Shown here: positions 43,918 through 53,683 of the stretch, in pieces | Numbering within the stretch: the first letter of the stretch is position 1 | Layout of the letters: the number at the start of each line of letters is the position of its first letter | Assembly (NCBI RefSeq): GCF_041624475.1 | Contig: NZ_JBFJUX010000002.1 | Span: 310,001-374,000 of the forward strand | Direction: 5' to 3' | DNA: 64,000 nt | Origin: Litorivivens sp041624475 | GTDB lineage: Bacteria > Pseudomonadota > Gammaproteobacteria > Pseudomonadales > Spongiibacteraceae | Made by a program: the position numbers and the translations under genes | Notes under the pieces: model-generated | Databases searched by the model: none | The model's input: only the letters and a program-made list of their open reading frames with translations | Told to the model about the DNA's origin: nothing

Positions 43918-45054
43918 CTACTCCGCTGCTTCAGTTGACTGTTTCCAGGATTGCGCATAGTCACGCCATTCACAGTGCTCTGCCGCTTCTGTTACATCCA
44001 GCGCATCACGAGTATCAATCATCACCGCCACTTCGTCGGTCACCTTGTTGGCATGTTCCTTACCTTTGTTAAAAGCGCCGGGATGGGGGCCATGGGTAAA
44101 ACCGAAGGGATGATAGCTGGTCATGCCCGGATGAATATTGTCACGGCTGAAGAACTCACCACGGTGATAGAAGATGAATTCTTCGAAGTCGTCATTGCTG
44201 TGGAAGAACGGCACTTTTAATGCCCCGGGATCACTTTCGATAGGCCGCGGACAAAAGGTGCAGACAACAAAACGATCGCTCAGAAATGTGGTATGGGCTG
44301 AGGGCGGCAGGTGGTAACGATGACTCATCACCGGGCGAATATCACGCCAGTTAACCTTTACCACAGACAGATTGCCCTTCCAGCCGACGGCATCCAGTGG
44401 GTTGAAGGGAAAACGGATTCGGGAGGTCGCATCCAGCCGTTTCACCTCAACGGTTGTTTCGTTATCGTGCTGCTGCCCGAGAAAGGCCTGGTCGATCTCT
44501 GGTGTATCCAGGACCGCAGGATCGAAGATGGCATTTGGCCCCAGCATGCCTTTGTCGGGAAGTCGGTAGCTGCTGTTGGTCGCCTCGACCATTAGCAAAC
44601 GCGTGCTGCTTCCCGGTTCCAGCCTCCACAGCGTACCGCGCGGCAGAACAATGTAATCACCATCGCCGTAGCTCAGGCGACCATAGTCGCAGAACAAACT
44701 GCCCTCGCCTTCATGGACAAACAGCAGATCGTCGCCATCTGCATTGCGCGCCAGTTGCGCCATAGCCTGATCGCATTGCCAGATGCGAATCTGGCAATGG
44801 CGGTTTTTCAGCAGAACGGGGGCATTCCAGGGCGACCCTTGGATATTGAGCTTATTGGTATCGAAGGCTCGGGGCCGAATAGCCCCCTCGATCTCGGTCC
44901 ACGCCGTGGGTGGATGGCGGTGATAAAAGTGGGTCGCCGGGCCAAAGAAGCCTTCTTTACCCACTTCTCGCTCAAAAGTGCCTTCGGGCAGGTCACAATG
45001 GGCCTGCCGAGAGTACGTGCCCTGCCCGATTGAAAACGGAATCCACTGTTTCAT
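43918..45054 (-). CDS. hmgA: Homogentisate 1,2-dioxygenase
   Basis: A 378-residue cupin-type iron dioxygenase opening the homogentisate ring to maleylacetoacetate. The iron-binding region HPGMTSYHPFGFTHGPHPGA and preceding EEFIFYHRGEF carry the His and Glu ligands. Residues TFLSDRFVVCTFCPRP are typical. The enzyme is somewhat shorter than the 430-450 residue form in Pseudomonas, matching the shorter bacterial subgroup. It lies 22 bp after hppD. Confidence 0.92.
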   Translation of the reverse strand: MKQWIPFSIGQGTYSRQAHCDLPEGTFEREVGKEGFFGPATHFYHRHPPTAWTEIEGAIRPRAFDTNKLNIQGSPWNAPVLLKNRHCQIRIWQCDQAMAQLARNADGDDLLFVHEGEGSLFCDYGRLSYGDGDYIVLPRGTLWRLEPGSSTRLLMVEATNSSYRLPDKGMLGPNAIFDPAVLDTPEIDQAFLGQQHDNETTVEVKRLDATSRIRFPFNPLDAVGWKGNLSVVKVNWRDIRPVMSHRYHLPPSAHTTFLSDRFVVCTFCPRPIESDPGALKVPFFHSNDDFEEFIFYHRGEFFSRDNIHPGMTSYHPFGFTHGPHPGAFNKGKEHANKVTDEVAVMIDTRDALDVTEAAEHCEWRDYAQSWKQSTEAAE

Positions 45055-45076
45055 GCCCTACTCCCGGCTATTTTGT

Positions 45077-46159
45077 TCAGCTCGCGGCTTTGTCGGCGTC
45101 CGGTGAGGTAATTACGCCCCGTCGAATCTGGTCCAGTTCGATCGATTCAAACAACGCCTGGAAATTACCCTCACCAAAACCTTCATTACCCTTGCGCTGG
45201 ATGATTTCAAAGAAAATGGGCCCAATCACATTGTTGGTAAATATCTGCAGCAGGTATCCACCTCCCTGCGCCTCACCCCCGTCGAGCAGCACTTTACGCT
45301 TGCGCAGCTCGTCTTCATCTTCCGGGTGATCAGGCAGACGTGTGGACAACTGCTCGTAGTAGGTATCTGGGGTATCCTGAAAGCTGATGCCGTTAGCGCG
45401 CAGTTGATCAACGGTTGCATAGATATCAGCGGTATCCAGTGCGATATGCTGAATCCCTTCGCCGTTATATTCACGCAGATACTCTTCGATCTGCGATTGA
45501 TCATCTGACGACTCGTTGATCGGAATACGGATCTTGCCGCAGGGGCTGGTCATTGCCTTGCTCATCAAACCGGTCACTTTACCTTCAATATCAAAGAATC
45601 GGATCTCCCGGAAATTAAAGACCTTTTCGTAGAAACCGGCCCACTTGGCCATATTGCCCTGGCGCACATTGTGGGTTAAGTGGTCGATTCGCAGCAGGCC
45701 TGCGGAAGGCACAGATTTCACATTGGGCAGCGGCACGAAATCCACATCGTAGATAGACTGGTCGCCATAGCGGTCCACCAGGTACAGCCTACTGCCACCA
45801 ATCCCTTCAATAGCGGGAATGTTCAGCTCCATCGGCCCGACTTTCTCTTGAACCGGTGTCGCGCCGGCGGCAATGGCCTTTTCGATTGCCTGTGCCGCAT
45901 TTTTTACCCGAAACGCCATAGCGCAGGCGCAGGGGCCGTGCTTGGCGGCAAACTGCTGGGCAAAAGATTCCGGTTCAGCGTTGATAATGAAGTTGATATC
46001 GCCCTGCCGGTGCAAGGTTATATTTTTAGAACGGTGGTGATGGGTCGCTGGAAAGCCCATTTTCGAGAACAGTGAACGCAGCAACTCGGGATCCGGTGCC
46101 GCATACTCAACAAACTCAAAGCCATCGGTACCCAGCGGGTTCTCAAACAGGTCTGCCAT
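45077..46159 (-). CDS. hppD: 4-hydroxyphenylpyruvate dioxygenase
   Basis: A 360-residue enzyme making homogentisate from 4-hydroxyphenylpyruvate. It has two VOC-fold halves. Iron ligands are His in RIDHLTHNV, His in IQHIALDTADIY and Glu in GPIFFEIIQRKGN. The length is standard. It is the first gene of the five-gene operon, divergent from an Lrp/AsnC gene 165 bp away, which probably regulates it. Confidence 0.96.
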   Translation of the reverse strand: MADLFENPLGTDGFEFVEYAAPDPELLRSLFSKMGFPATHHHRSKNITLHRQGDINFIINAEPESFAQQFAAKHGPCACAMAFRVKNAAQAIEKAIAAGATPVQEKVGPMELNIPAIEGIGGSRLYLVDRYGDQSIYDVDFVPLPNVKSVPSAGLLRIDHLTHNVRQGNMAKWAGFYEKVFNFREIRFFDIEGKVTGLMSKAMTSPCGKIRIPINESSDDQSQIEEYLREYNGEGIQHIALDTADIYATVDQLRANGISFQDTPDTYYEQLSTRLPDHPEDEDELRKRKVLLDGGEAQGGGYLLQIFTNNVIGPIFFEIIQRKGNEGFGEGNFQALFESIELDQIRRGVITSPDADKAAS

Positions 46160-46324
46160 TGCTCTCTCCCCTTGAATGCAACAAATCGGGCATTGGCGGG
46201 ATAAGCCGCCACCAACATCATGCTATGCCTGATTGACCGAAGAGATATTTCTTTTTCACCGTAAAAACGGCATTATCGGGAAAGATATAACCTAAAAGTG
46301 GCTTAGAAGAGGAATAATGGACCC

Positions 46325-46786
46325 ATGGATATCAACAAAAAGGAGAAAGACATCCTGCGGATACTCCAGCACAATGGCCGGATTTCCAATGCAGAGTTGG
46401 CCCAGCAAGTAGGACTTTCAGATTCGCCGTGCTTTCGGCGCGTAAAACAACTGGAAGCCAGCGGCCTGATCACCGGCTATGCCGCCACCGTAGATCAGCG
46501 CAAACTGGGGCTGGAAGTTACAGCCTTTGTGCAGGTCACCATGGAAAAACAGACTGAAGCGGATACAGAGAAATTTATAGACTGCGTAGCTGCCGAAGAC
46601 CACATCGTGGAATGTTTTGCCACCAGCGGCTCCCACGACTATCTGATGAAAGTGGTCGCGCGCAACATAGACCACTTTTCCGAGTTAACCATGCGCCGAA
46701 TATTGAAATATCCGGGTGTGAAGAACGTCGAGTCGAGCTTTAGCCTGCAGGAAATCAAGAACAATCGCGCGTTGCCCACAGGTTGA
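46325..46786 (+). CDS. Lrp/AsnC family transcriptional regulator
   Basis: A 153-residue regulator with an N-terminal winged HTH (ILRILQHNGRISNAELAQQV, GLSDSPCFRRVKQLEASGLI) and a C-terminal RAM effector domain (GSHDYLMKVVARNIDHFSEL). Such proteins sense amino acids. Being divergent from hppD, it is the likely local regulator of Phe/Tyr degradation. The start is ATG 46325. Confidence 0.93.
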   Translation: MDINKKEKDILRILQHNGRISNAELAQQVGLSDSPCFRRVKQLEASGLITGYAATVDQRKLGLEVTAFVQVTMEKQTEADTEKFIDCVAAEDHIVECFATSGSHDYLMKVVARNIDHFSELTMRRILKYPGVKNVESSFSLQEIKNNRALPTG

Positions 46787-46799
46787 TAAGACTCCAAAC

Positions 46800-46814
46800 G
46801 GGGCCTGCGGCCCC
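46800..46814. terminator. Hairpin between convergent lrp-type and DAHP synthase genes
   Basis: GGGGCC (46800-46805), loop TGC, GGCCCC (46809-46814). It is strong but has only a short A/T tail, lying in the 56 bp between two convergent genes. It probably serves as a shared terminator. Confidence 0.5.
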
Positions 46815-46842
46815 AAATACCTAAATCCCTGTGTTTTTCGGC

Positions 46843-48186
46843 TTAGTCGCGGAGAAAATCTGCCACTTCAAATGCTAACTCCAGCACTTGATCAGCATTC
46901 AGCCGGGGATCGCATTGCGTTTGATAACACTTTGCCAGATCTGCATCTGAAATCTGATAAGCACCACCTGTACACTCTGTTACATGCTGACCGGTCATCT
47001 CCAGATGTATGCCGCCTGGGTGCACAGATTCACTCCCCAGAATGGCAAAGAACTGCTTGATTTCTGACAGTATCCGGTCAAAAGAACGTGTCTTGAAACC
47101 ACTGGAAGCTTTAATCGTGTTGCCGTGCATAGGGTCACAAGACCAGATCACATGCCGGCCTTCGCGCTTAAGCGCAGCGGCGAGAGAAGGCAGGGTTCTG
47201 GAAATTCCATCACTCCCCATCCGACTGATTAGCGTAAGCCGGCCAGCCTCATTGTGCGGGTTTAATACATCGACTAACGCTAGCAATTCATCAACACCCA
47301 TGGACGGACCGACCTTTACTCCGACGGGGTTTTCAATCCCCCGGAAGAATTCCACATGGGCACCATCGAGCTGCCGTGTCCGCTCGCCGATCCAGATCAT
47401 GTGCGCTGATGAGTCGTACCATCCGCCCGTAACCGGGTTCTGACGTGTCAAAGCCTCCTCATAGGGCAACAGTAAGGCTTCGTGCGAGGTGAAAAACTCG
47501 GTCTGACTTAAGGCCGGGTGGCTTTGACTGTTAACCCCGCACACTTCCATAAACGATAGCGCATCCTGAATCGTCCGCGCCATTTGCTCGTAGCGTTCTC
47601 TGAGCGGATTGTTCTCGAGAAAACTCAAGTTCCATTGATGTACTTGATGAAGATCGGCCTGACCTCCGCCGATAAAGGCTCGCAGCAGATTTAGCGTATT
47701 AGCCGACTGATTATAAGCCTGAATCATACGGCCTGGATCAGGCTCACGGGAACGCTCATCAAAGGTAGAAGCATTGATAATGTCCCCTCTATAACTCGGC
47801 AAGCTTTTACCATCGCTTTCTTCCCTATCAGATGAACGAGGTTTGCCAAACTGCCCAGCGATGCGACCGACTTTTAACACTGGCTTGCGGCCCGCATAGG
47901 TCAGCACAATTGCCATCTGCAACAAGACATTAAAAGTACTGCGTATAGAATCTGCCGAGAAATCAGCAAAGCTTTCAGCACAGTCTCCGCCCTGAAGAAG
48001 AAAAGCCTCCCCCTGCGCCACGCGCGCTAGCCGACTCCGGAGTGAAGAAATTTCGTTCGCCAGCACTAAAGGTGGCATCGCCTTCAATTGCGACTCCACA
48101 TGACGAAGCGCATCGAGGTCGCGATAGTCAGGCTGCTGCAGGGCATTCTTCTGCCGCCAACTTGAACTATCCCAAGCTCCGTTCAT
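46843..48186 (-). CDS. 3-deoxy-7-phosphoheptulonate synthase, class II (plant type)
   Basis: A 447-residue DAHP synthase, the first step of aromatic amino acid synthesis. Class II motifs are FLLQGGDCAESFADFSADSI, VGRIAGQFGKPRS, SSAHMIWIGERTRQLDGAHV and VIWSCDPMHGNTIKASSGFK; metal-binding Cys and His are in these. The start ATG 48186 gives the usual opening MNGAWDSSSWR; the frame upstream begins at a TTG (48213) and is less likely. It lies downstream of the lrp-type gene in convergent orientation, with synthesis and degradation of aromatics side by side. Confidence 0.93.
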   Translation of the reverse strand: MNGAWDSSSWRQKNALQQPDYRDLDALRHVESQLKAMPPLVLANEISSLRSRLARVAQGEAFLLQGGDCAESFADFSADSIRSTFNVLLQMAIVLTYAGRKPVLKVGRIAGQFGKPRSSDREESDGKSLPSYRGDIINASTFDERSREPDPGRMIQAYNQSANTLNLLRAFIGGGQADLHQVHQWNLSFLENNPLRERYEQMARTIQDALSFMEVCGVNSQSHPALSQTEFFTSHEALLLPYEEALTRQNPVTGGWYDSSAHMIWIGERTRQLDGAHVEFFRGIENPVGVKVGPSMGVDELLALVDVLNPHNEAGRLTLISRMGSDGISRTLPSLAAALKREGRHVIWSCDPMHGNTIKASSGFKTRSFDRILSEIKQFFAILGSESVHPGGIHLEMTGQHVTECTGGAYQISDADLAKCYQTQCDPRLNADQVLELAFEVADFLRD

Positions 48187-48931
48187 GCGGTTGCCTACTT
48201 TGTTGTTTACCAATGTGTAACTCTCATATCTTGGTCATATTTTAGTAACTGCAAAGACTTCCTCTAATAGCGTTGCAGATACTACAACATTGGCCGGCCC
48301 TGTTGAACGACGCGCCACTTGCTCGCGCCTCCAGTGCAAAAGCTCGGAAGATCGTAGCCGGCTAGCATGTTCCAGCTAAATCGATCTGGCTTTATGTGCG
48401 TCGCATCGAGATGGGCCGAGCGGAGCTGTGTGTTTTCGAGACCAAAATCGGTTTCGGGGTAGTTGTCTGCTGCGTTATTCTGGGGATGTCCGTCCGTGGA
48501 CCCTAGGCAGTTGCCATCCCAACATAGCCACTCTCACGATTTCACCCGGTGAAGCGTGGGAGAATTCAGCGCATAAGATGCGCCAATCACCTGCCAGCTG
48601 GTTCCACTTGAATCGTCATTTTAGTGGTTTTAGTTGGCGCCCACCCCGGGCGCGGTATTTTGTGAGCCCAGTTGAACATCAAATGTTTTGCTGGAATTCC
48701 ATCATTAACTTGTTGTTTTTAAAGGTTATTTTAAATATTAGGCAAGTTGATCACGCTGGTAGCCCACTTTCTCAGACATCTACTACAATTCTAGGGTAAC
48801 CGTAGCTTCTCAAATCAGGAGTGGCTTTGTAGTACTTTGGCTTTTTAATAAGCAATGTATCCCAGCACGCCTACACAGAAACTTCCCGTCACAACCGGCT
48901 AGCGGCAGGAGATTGCTTCAAAGGACTGCGA
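48187..48931. other. Gene-poor intergenic region, possible decayed sequence
   Basis: 745 bp with no recognised gene. A + strand frame at 48428-48799 (123 codons) and a - strand frame across about 48270-48530 both read openly but match no family I know and lack ribosome sites. The phrase CCACTTGAATCGTCATTTTA near 48604-48623 faintly recalls repeats at transposon ends, but no transposase part or paired end was found. The DAHP synthase promoter should lie at the left end. It may be a decayed mobile-element scar. Confidence 0.35.
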
Positions 48932-51544
48932 TTGAATCACGCATTGATGATAATCATTTGTTCGATCCGGCGATTTTCGCTGGTCGTATTCGCCTGCGCT
49001 ATGGCTATGTCTTCGGCGGTTCTGCAAGCCGAAGTCATACCGGTCGATAATAACGATCCCGTACTGACAATTACAGGCGCTCAAGTAAGCTACGTGCGCG
49101 CCCCGCCGCCAGCGTGGAACCCTGAAGCAGCGCGGTCTGCCGAGCAATGGCAGGTCATGGATGGCCCGATCAATTTTGGCTATACCCACGACGCCTTCTG
49201 GTATCGCTTTATCCTTGAGAACACGACGCAGAAACCGCTGGAGCGATACTTGGAAGTGTCCTACCCCATGCTCGATCGCTTGGAATTTTATCAATGGCAC
49301 GCGGGACAGGAGGTTGCTCGCTACCAAACTGGTGATCACCTGCCCTATCACCAACGGCCATTGAAGCATCGCACGTTCGTGTTTCCGGTTTCGCTCGGTG
49401 CGGGAGAAAAGCACACTATCGGGCTTCGCGTGCAGACGTCCGGCGCCCAAAACGTGCCTTTAAAATTGTGGCAGCCGCGCGCATTTATTCAGGCCAACGA
49501 AGTTGATCTGGTCGGGCGCAGCATGTTCTACGGCATGCTTCTCGCCATGGCAATATTCAACCTCTTCCTGTACGCGTACATGCGAGAGACCAGTTTTCTT
49601 GTTTTCTTCGCCGTGCAGCTTTGTCTGCTGATCGCCGTAGCAAGCCTGCACGGCACGATGTTTGCCTATCTGGTGCCTGCAGCCCCCCAGGTGCATGAGT
49701 TGCTGGTCCTGACATCAGTGCCATTGACCGGGCTTTTTTTCTGCCTTTTCTGTATAAACTTCCTGAGGTTAAAGCAGAAATTCCGCGCCGGCTACCACCC
49801 GCTGCGCATCAGTGTCGGGATATTCCTTCTTGCCGGCCTTGGAGGATTTATCCTGCCCTACGGTCTTTCCACGCGTCTGTCTATCGGCCTGCTACTGCTC
49901 GCGTGTCCGGTCATCCTGTGGGTGGGTGCCGTGTTGGCCTGGCGCGGTGACCGGAGCGGCCGCTGGTTTATCTCGGCCTGGCTGGTGCTGTTACTGGCCG
50001 CTACCGGACTCATTCTCGACCTTGTTGGTGTTTTTTCCAGCGAACTGATCCAGAACTTCGGTGTTGAAGTGGGCGCCATAATGACCTCACTGGTGTTTTC
50101 GTTTGCCCTAGGCGAGCGCTTTCACCGCGAGCGCAAGGCGCTGACAGAGGAGCAGCAGGCGCGTATCCGGGTGATGCGTGAGCATGAGGCAGTTGAACAC
50201 AAGTTTCTTGAGAGCGTCCGCTTTCATCACCTGACCGGCCTGCCCAACCGCCCTTTGCTGGAACAGTGTCTGACTCAACAGATTCAGGCCGTAGAGGGAA
50301 GTGAAGACTGCATTGCCCTGGTTCTTCTGCATTTGCAGGGCTTCGATGATATCAACAAGACGCTGGGGCACCACAATGCCGACCAATTCCTCCAGCGCCT
50401 TGCCACTCGCCTTAACCAACAGGTTCGGGAGCTGCCCTATCGGGTGATTGTGGCGGAGGGAAACGGAGAAACATTTGCTGCGGCGCATGTCGAAGGGATT
50501 ACCTTTGGCTGTGTCTTTCGTGTTCCCGGTCTAGAGATTGCGCAGAGTCTTGTCCAACCGTTGGCGCGCGCTGTGCAGCTACCGATTCGTATCCATGGTC
50601 TTGATCTCAGCATCAGGGTTGTCGGCGGGTGTGCCGTGTGTCCGGATCACAGCAAGGATGCACAGACGCTACTTAGACAGGCCTTCATAGCGTTTGATCA
50701 TTACGATACCGAAACGGGGCTCATCGCCTTTTTCCGGGCAACGGCCGACGGGTACACCGAGCGACGGCTGACGCTGATGACTGCGCTGCAGGAAGCCATT
50801 GAAAACGACTGTCTAACCCTATATTTCCAGCCACAGGTCCGAATTGTCAGTGGCGAAGTTACCGGATTTGAGGCACTGGTGCGCTGGACCAATCCCGATC
50901 ACGGAGTAGTCGACCCGGAGGAGTTTATCCCGATGGCCGAGCGGGCCGGGCTCATGCAGGACCTGACCGACCGAGTACTGGACCGGGCACTGGACTTCGC
51001 CTATCGGCTGGAATCAGTCGGCCACTACCTAACCATTTCCGTCAATATCTCGGTGGTCAACCTACTCGATCCGGAATTCCCTGCGTCGGTAGCAAAAAAG
51101 CTTGAGAAGCATCGGCTGGAACCTCACAAACTGGTGCTGGAGGTAACGGAAACCGCCGCCATGAAGGATCCGGAGCGGGCTCTACAGGCCTTGCGAAGCC
51201 TGCATGATGCCGGCATACGCTTGTCGATCGATGATTTCGGTACGGGCTATTCGTCGCTGACCTATATCCGCAGGCTGCCACTGGACGAGATCAAGATAGA
51301 TCGATCTTTCGTAGCAGATATTAACCGCAACACTGACGACGGCATTATCGTGCGCGCGACTATCAACATGTGCCACGCTCTGGGCTATCAGGTGGTCGCC
51401 GAGGGCGTAGAATCCGCCGCGGCACTCAAGGAGCTCTCGATGCTGCACTGCGACTACGCCCAAGGTTACCACGTATCGCGGCCAATGCCGGAAACAGCGG
51501 CGCTGGAGTGGTTGCAGCAGAAAACAGCGAAGAACCCCGCTTGA
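48932..51544 (+). CDS. Membrane EAL-domain phosphodiesterase with 7TM-DISM sensor and degenerate GGDEF
   Basis: An 870-residue protein. It has a signal region, a periplasmic 7TMR-DISMED2 domain (about residues 35-190, with WYRFILENTTQKPLERYLEV), seven TM helices (about 190-400), a degenerate GGDEF domain (LTGLPNRPLLEQCL, no GGDEF motif) and an EAL domain (about 620-865). The EAL site looks intact: FEALVRW (E-A-L near 647), IDDFGTGYSSLTYIRR (near 766) and VVAEGVES (near 822), so it should break down c-di-GMP. The start is TTG 48932, with AAGGA (48921-48925) 6 nt upstream; ATG 48947 is too far from it. Confidence 0.9.
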   Translation: MNHALMIIICSIRRFSLVVFACAMAMSSAVLQAEVIPVDNNDPVLTITGAQVSYVRAPPPAWNPEAARSAEQWQVMDGPINFGYTHDAFWYRFILENTTQKPLERYLEVSYPMLDRLEFYQWHAGQEVARYQTGDHLPYHQRPLKHRTFVFPVSLGAGEKHTIGLRVQTSGAQNVPLKLWQPRAFIQANEVDLVGRSMFYGMLLAMAIFNLFLYAYMRETSFLVFFAVQLCLLIAVASLHGTMFAYLVPAAPQVHELLVLTSVPLTGLFFCLFCINFLRLKQKFRAGYHPLRISVGIFLLAGLGGFILPYGLSTRLSIGLLLLACPVILWVGAVLAWRGDRSGRWFISAWLVLLLAATGLILDLVGVFSSELIQNFGVEVGAIMTSLVFSFALGERFHRERKALTEEQQARIRVMREHEAVEHKFLESVRFHHLTGLPNRPLLEQCLTQQIQAVEGSEDCIALVLLHLQGFDDINKTLGHHNADQFLQRLATRLNQQVRELPYRVIVAEGNGETFAAAHVEGITFGCVFRVPGLEIAQSLVQPLARAVQLPIRIHGLDLSIRVVGGCAVCPDHSKDAQTLLRQAFIAFDHYDTETGLIAFFRATADGYTERRLTLMTALQEAIENDCLTLYFQPQVRIVSGEVTGFEALVRWTNPDHGVVDPEEFIPMAERAGLMQDLTDRVLDRALDFAYRLESVGHYLTISVNISVVNLLDPEFPASVAKKLEKHRLEPHKLVLEVTETAAMKDPERALQALRSLHDAGIRLSIDDFGTGYSSLTYIRRLPLDEIKIDRSFVADINRNTDDGIIVRATINMCHALGYQVVAEGVESAAALKELSMLHCDYAQGYHVSRPMPETAALEWLQQKTAKNPA

Positions 51545-51706
51545 ACCCGCCGCGCCCCCGACCGAGTCAACACACGAATGTAAAGAAGTTAACAGTCCTA
51601 AATCACATGACCTATTAATCTTGAGGCCTGTCCGCAGACATGCTTAATTGGTCCCGGAAAAGCAAGACTTCACCAAACAACAGATAATGAAAGGTAGTTT
51701 TTGCCC

Positions 51707-53362
51707 ATGACGACAATCGGTTCATCGTACGTGCTGCCCGTTGAGCAGCTTAAAGCCAACCTCAAAAACAAGCCCGACGACATCTGGCTGCACCAGCCCA
51801 CCAACGGCGTGTGGAAGAGCTACACGATCGCCGAAGTCGTTGATCAGGGCAGCCGGGTCGCGAATGCCCTACTAAAACAGGGCATTGAGCCCGGTGATCG
51901 GGTCGCGATTCTCGCCAAGAACAGTTACGCATGGCTGGCGGCGGATTTGGGCATGATGCTGGCAGGCATTATACCCGTGCCCATCTATTCCACGGCCTCC
52001 TCCGACACTATTGACTATGTGATTGAGCACAGTGAGTCCAAGCTGTGTTTTGTGGGTAAGCTGGATGACTGCAGTGCGGCACAGGCAAGCCTGAGTGATA
52101 TTCCCGTTATTACCTTTCCGGACGCCAACGGTGAATACGCCGGCGCTCAGAGCTGGCAGAGTATTCTGGATGCCTCAACGCCTCTGGATCGCTACCAAGA
52201 GCCCAAAGCCGACGATATGGCGACCATTGTTTACACCTCGGGCAGTACCGGCAAACCGAAGGGGGTGTTACTGACTCACGGTAACCTGGGTGCGGCTGCG
52301 GTCGAAACGAAAAACCGCATGGTTGGCGGTGATGAGCGGCATCGCATGATGTCTTACCTGCCCCTGGCTCATATAACAGAACGCTCCGTGGTTGCTATGA
52401 CATCGCTCTATGGCGAGGTTGAGCTGTTCTTCTCGGAGGGCCTGGATACCTTTGTTGACGAGCTGCACCACTGCCAGCCCACCGATTTTATTTCTGTGCC
52501 CCGACTCTGGGCCAAATTTCAGGCAAAAGTGCTGTCACAAATACCCGACGAGCAGCTGCAGGAAATGTTGGCCGGTGACGGTGGCGATGCGGTGGCAGCG
52601 GCCATCCGCGACAAGCTGGGCTTCGGTTCGTGCAAGGCATTTGGTTCAGGCTCCGCCCCAATTTCCCCCGGCTTGCTCGACTGGTTCCATCGCATCGGGG
52701 TTGATATTGCCGAGGGCTGGGGCATGACAGAAACCTCCGGGCTGGCCTGTTCTAACCAACCCTTTACTGTTGAGGGCATGGGCACGATCGGTACCCCCCT
52801 TGCCTGCAACGAGATGAAAATCTCCGACGAGGGTGAAGTACTTATTCGTGGCGCAGCGATCTTTAGGGAGTACTACAAAAATCCGGCTGCAACCAAAGAA
52901 TCCTTTATTGATGACTGGTTCCGCACTGGCGACAAAGGCGTTATCGACAAAAACGGTGCCTTCAGCATTACCGGCCGGGTAAAAGAGCAGTTTAAAACCG
53001 CTAAGGGCAAATATGTGGCGCCCGTGCCCATCGAAAGCCGTCTGTCTACCAACTCACTGATTGAACAAGTCTGCGTGTTGGGTGCGGGGCGCCCTGCCCC
53101 GATGGCGATTGTTGTGCTCAATGACCAGGGGCTGAGTAAAGACCAGATCAAGGCCAACCTGGAGCAGACCCTGAGTGACGTTAATGAGCAGCTGGAATCG
53201 CACGCACGCCTCGATCGTATCGCCATTTCGGATACCACCTGGGACGTGGAGAACGATTTGCTCACGCCAACCATGAAGCTAAAGCGGGATAAGATTGAAG
53301 CGTTTTACAGTGATTCAATCGACTGTGAATCAGATCGCGGAGTGTATTGGATAGATCAATAA
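51707..53362 (+). CDS. Long-chain acyl-CoA synthetase (AMP-forming)
   Basis: A 551-residue ANL-superfamily enzyme activating fatty acids to acyl-CoA. Motifs are the ATP loop VYTSGSTGKPKGVLLTH, GWGMTETSG, and WFRTGDKGVIDKNG with ITGRVKEQFKTAKGKYV. It resembles the shorter FAA1/FadD15-type group. The start ATG 51707 or TTG 51701 is possible; AAGG (51691-51694) fits both poorly or fairly. It is followed by a strong hairpin. Confidence 0.9.
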   Translation: MTTIGSSYVLPVEQLKANLKNKPDDIWLHQPTNGVWKSYTIAEVVDQGSRVANALLKQGIEPGDRVAILAKNSYAWLAADLGMMLAGIIPVPIYSTASSDTIDYVIEHSESKLCFVGKLDDCSAAQASLSDIPVITFPDANGEYAGAQSWQSILDASTPLDRYQEPKADDMATIVYTSGSTGKPKGVLLTHGNLGAAAVETKNRMVGGDERHRMMSYLPLAHITERSVVAMTSLYGEVELFFSEGLDTFVDELHHCQPTDFISVPRLWAKFQAKVLSQIPDEQLQEMLAGDGGDAVAAAIRDKLGFGSCKAFGSGSAPISPGLLDWFHRIGVDIAEGWGMTETSGLACSNQPFTVEGMGTIGTPLACNEMKISDEGEVLIRGAAIFREYYKNPAATKESFIDDWFRTGDKGVIDKNGAFSITGRVKEQFKTAKGKYVAPVPIESRLSTNSLIEQVCVLGAGRPAPMAIVVLNDQGLSKDQIKANLEQTLSDVNEQLESHARLDRIAISDTTWDVENDLLTPTMKLKRDKIEAFYSDSIDCESDRGVYWIDQ

Positions 53363-53683
53363 GCTCGTTATCTCTGCCTTGATGTGCCAAAAGCCCTCTG
53401 TGTAGAGCTTTTGGCACACTCCCGATCTGGATGTGGCAAAAAAGTAGTTATTCTCAAGTAGCCGCCCTGAAAGCGGCCATACCTCAGATCCCTGCGCAAA
53501 CACCGCCCTTTCGATGCTGGCTTTGGCTGGCAGGGATTGGGCCAGCCCCTCCGGTTGTCGCCCATACCAGCGGTAAATATTTAAATTAATGCATTCACCG
53601 TATTCAATGCGCATCCGTCGGAGCGCAGGGGCGCAATCTGCGATAATATCCGCGATTGACACACTTCCGGAGCCCGCCAGTTC
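53363..53683. other. Intergenic region with hairpin
   Basis: 321 bp. Besides the hairpin at 53383-53418 I see nothing coding; a - strand frame at 53330-53716 crosses it and both neighbours and shows no family. The promoter of the thioesterase-like gene should be here; an AT-rich patch near 53574-53592 (AAATATTTAAATTAATGCA) is the best candidate zone. Confidence 0.4.
53383..53418. terminator. Long hairpin after the acyl-CoA synthetase gene
   Basis: Perfect 12 bp arms TGTGCCAAAAGC (53383-53394) / GCTTTTGGCACA (53407-53418), 12 nt loop, 21 bp after the stop. There is no T-run, so termination is probable but not certain. Confidence 0.55.

Noticed and set aside
48428..48799. A 123-codon + strand frame in the gene-poor region
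   Set aside because: No ribosome site, no family pattern, and an alternative frame on the other strand is equally open.
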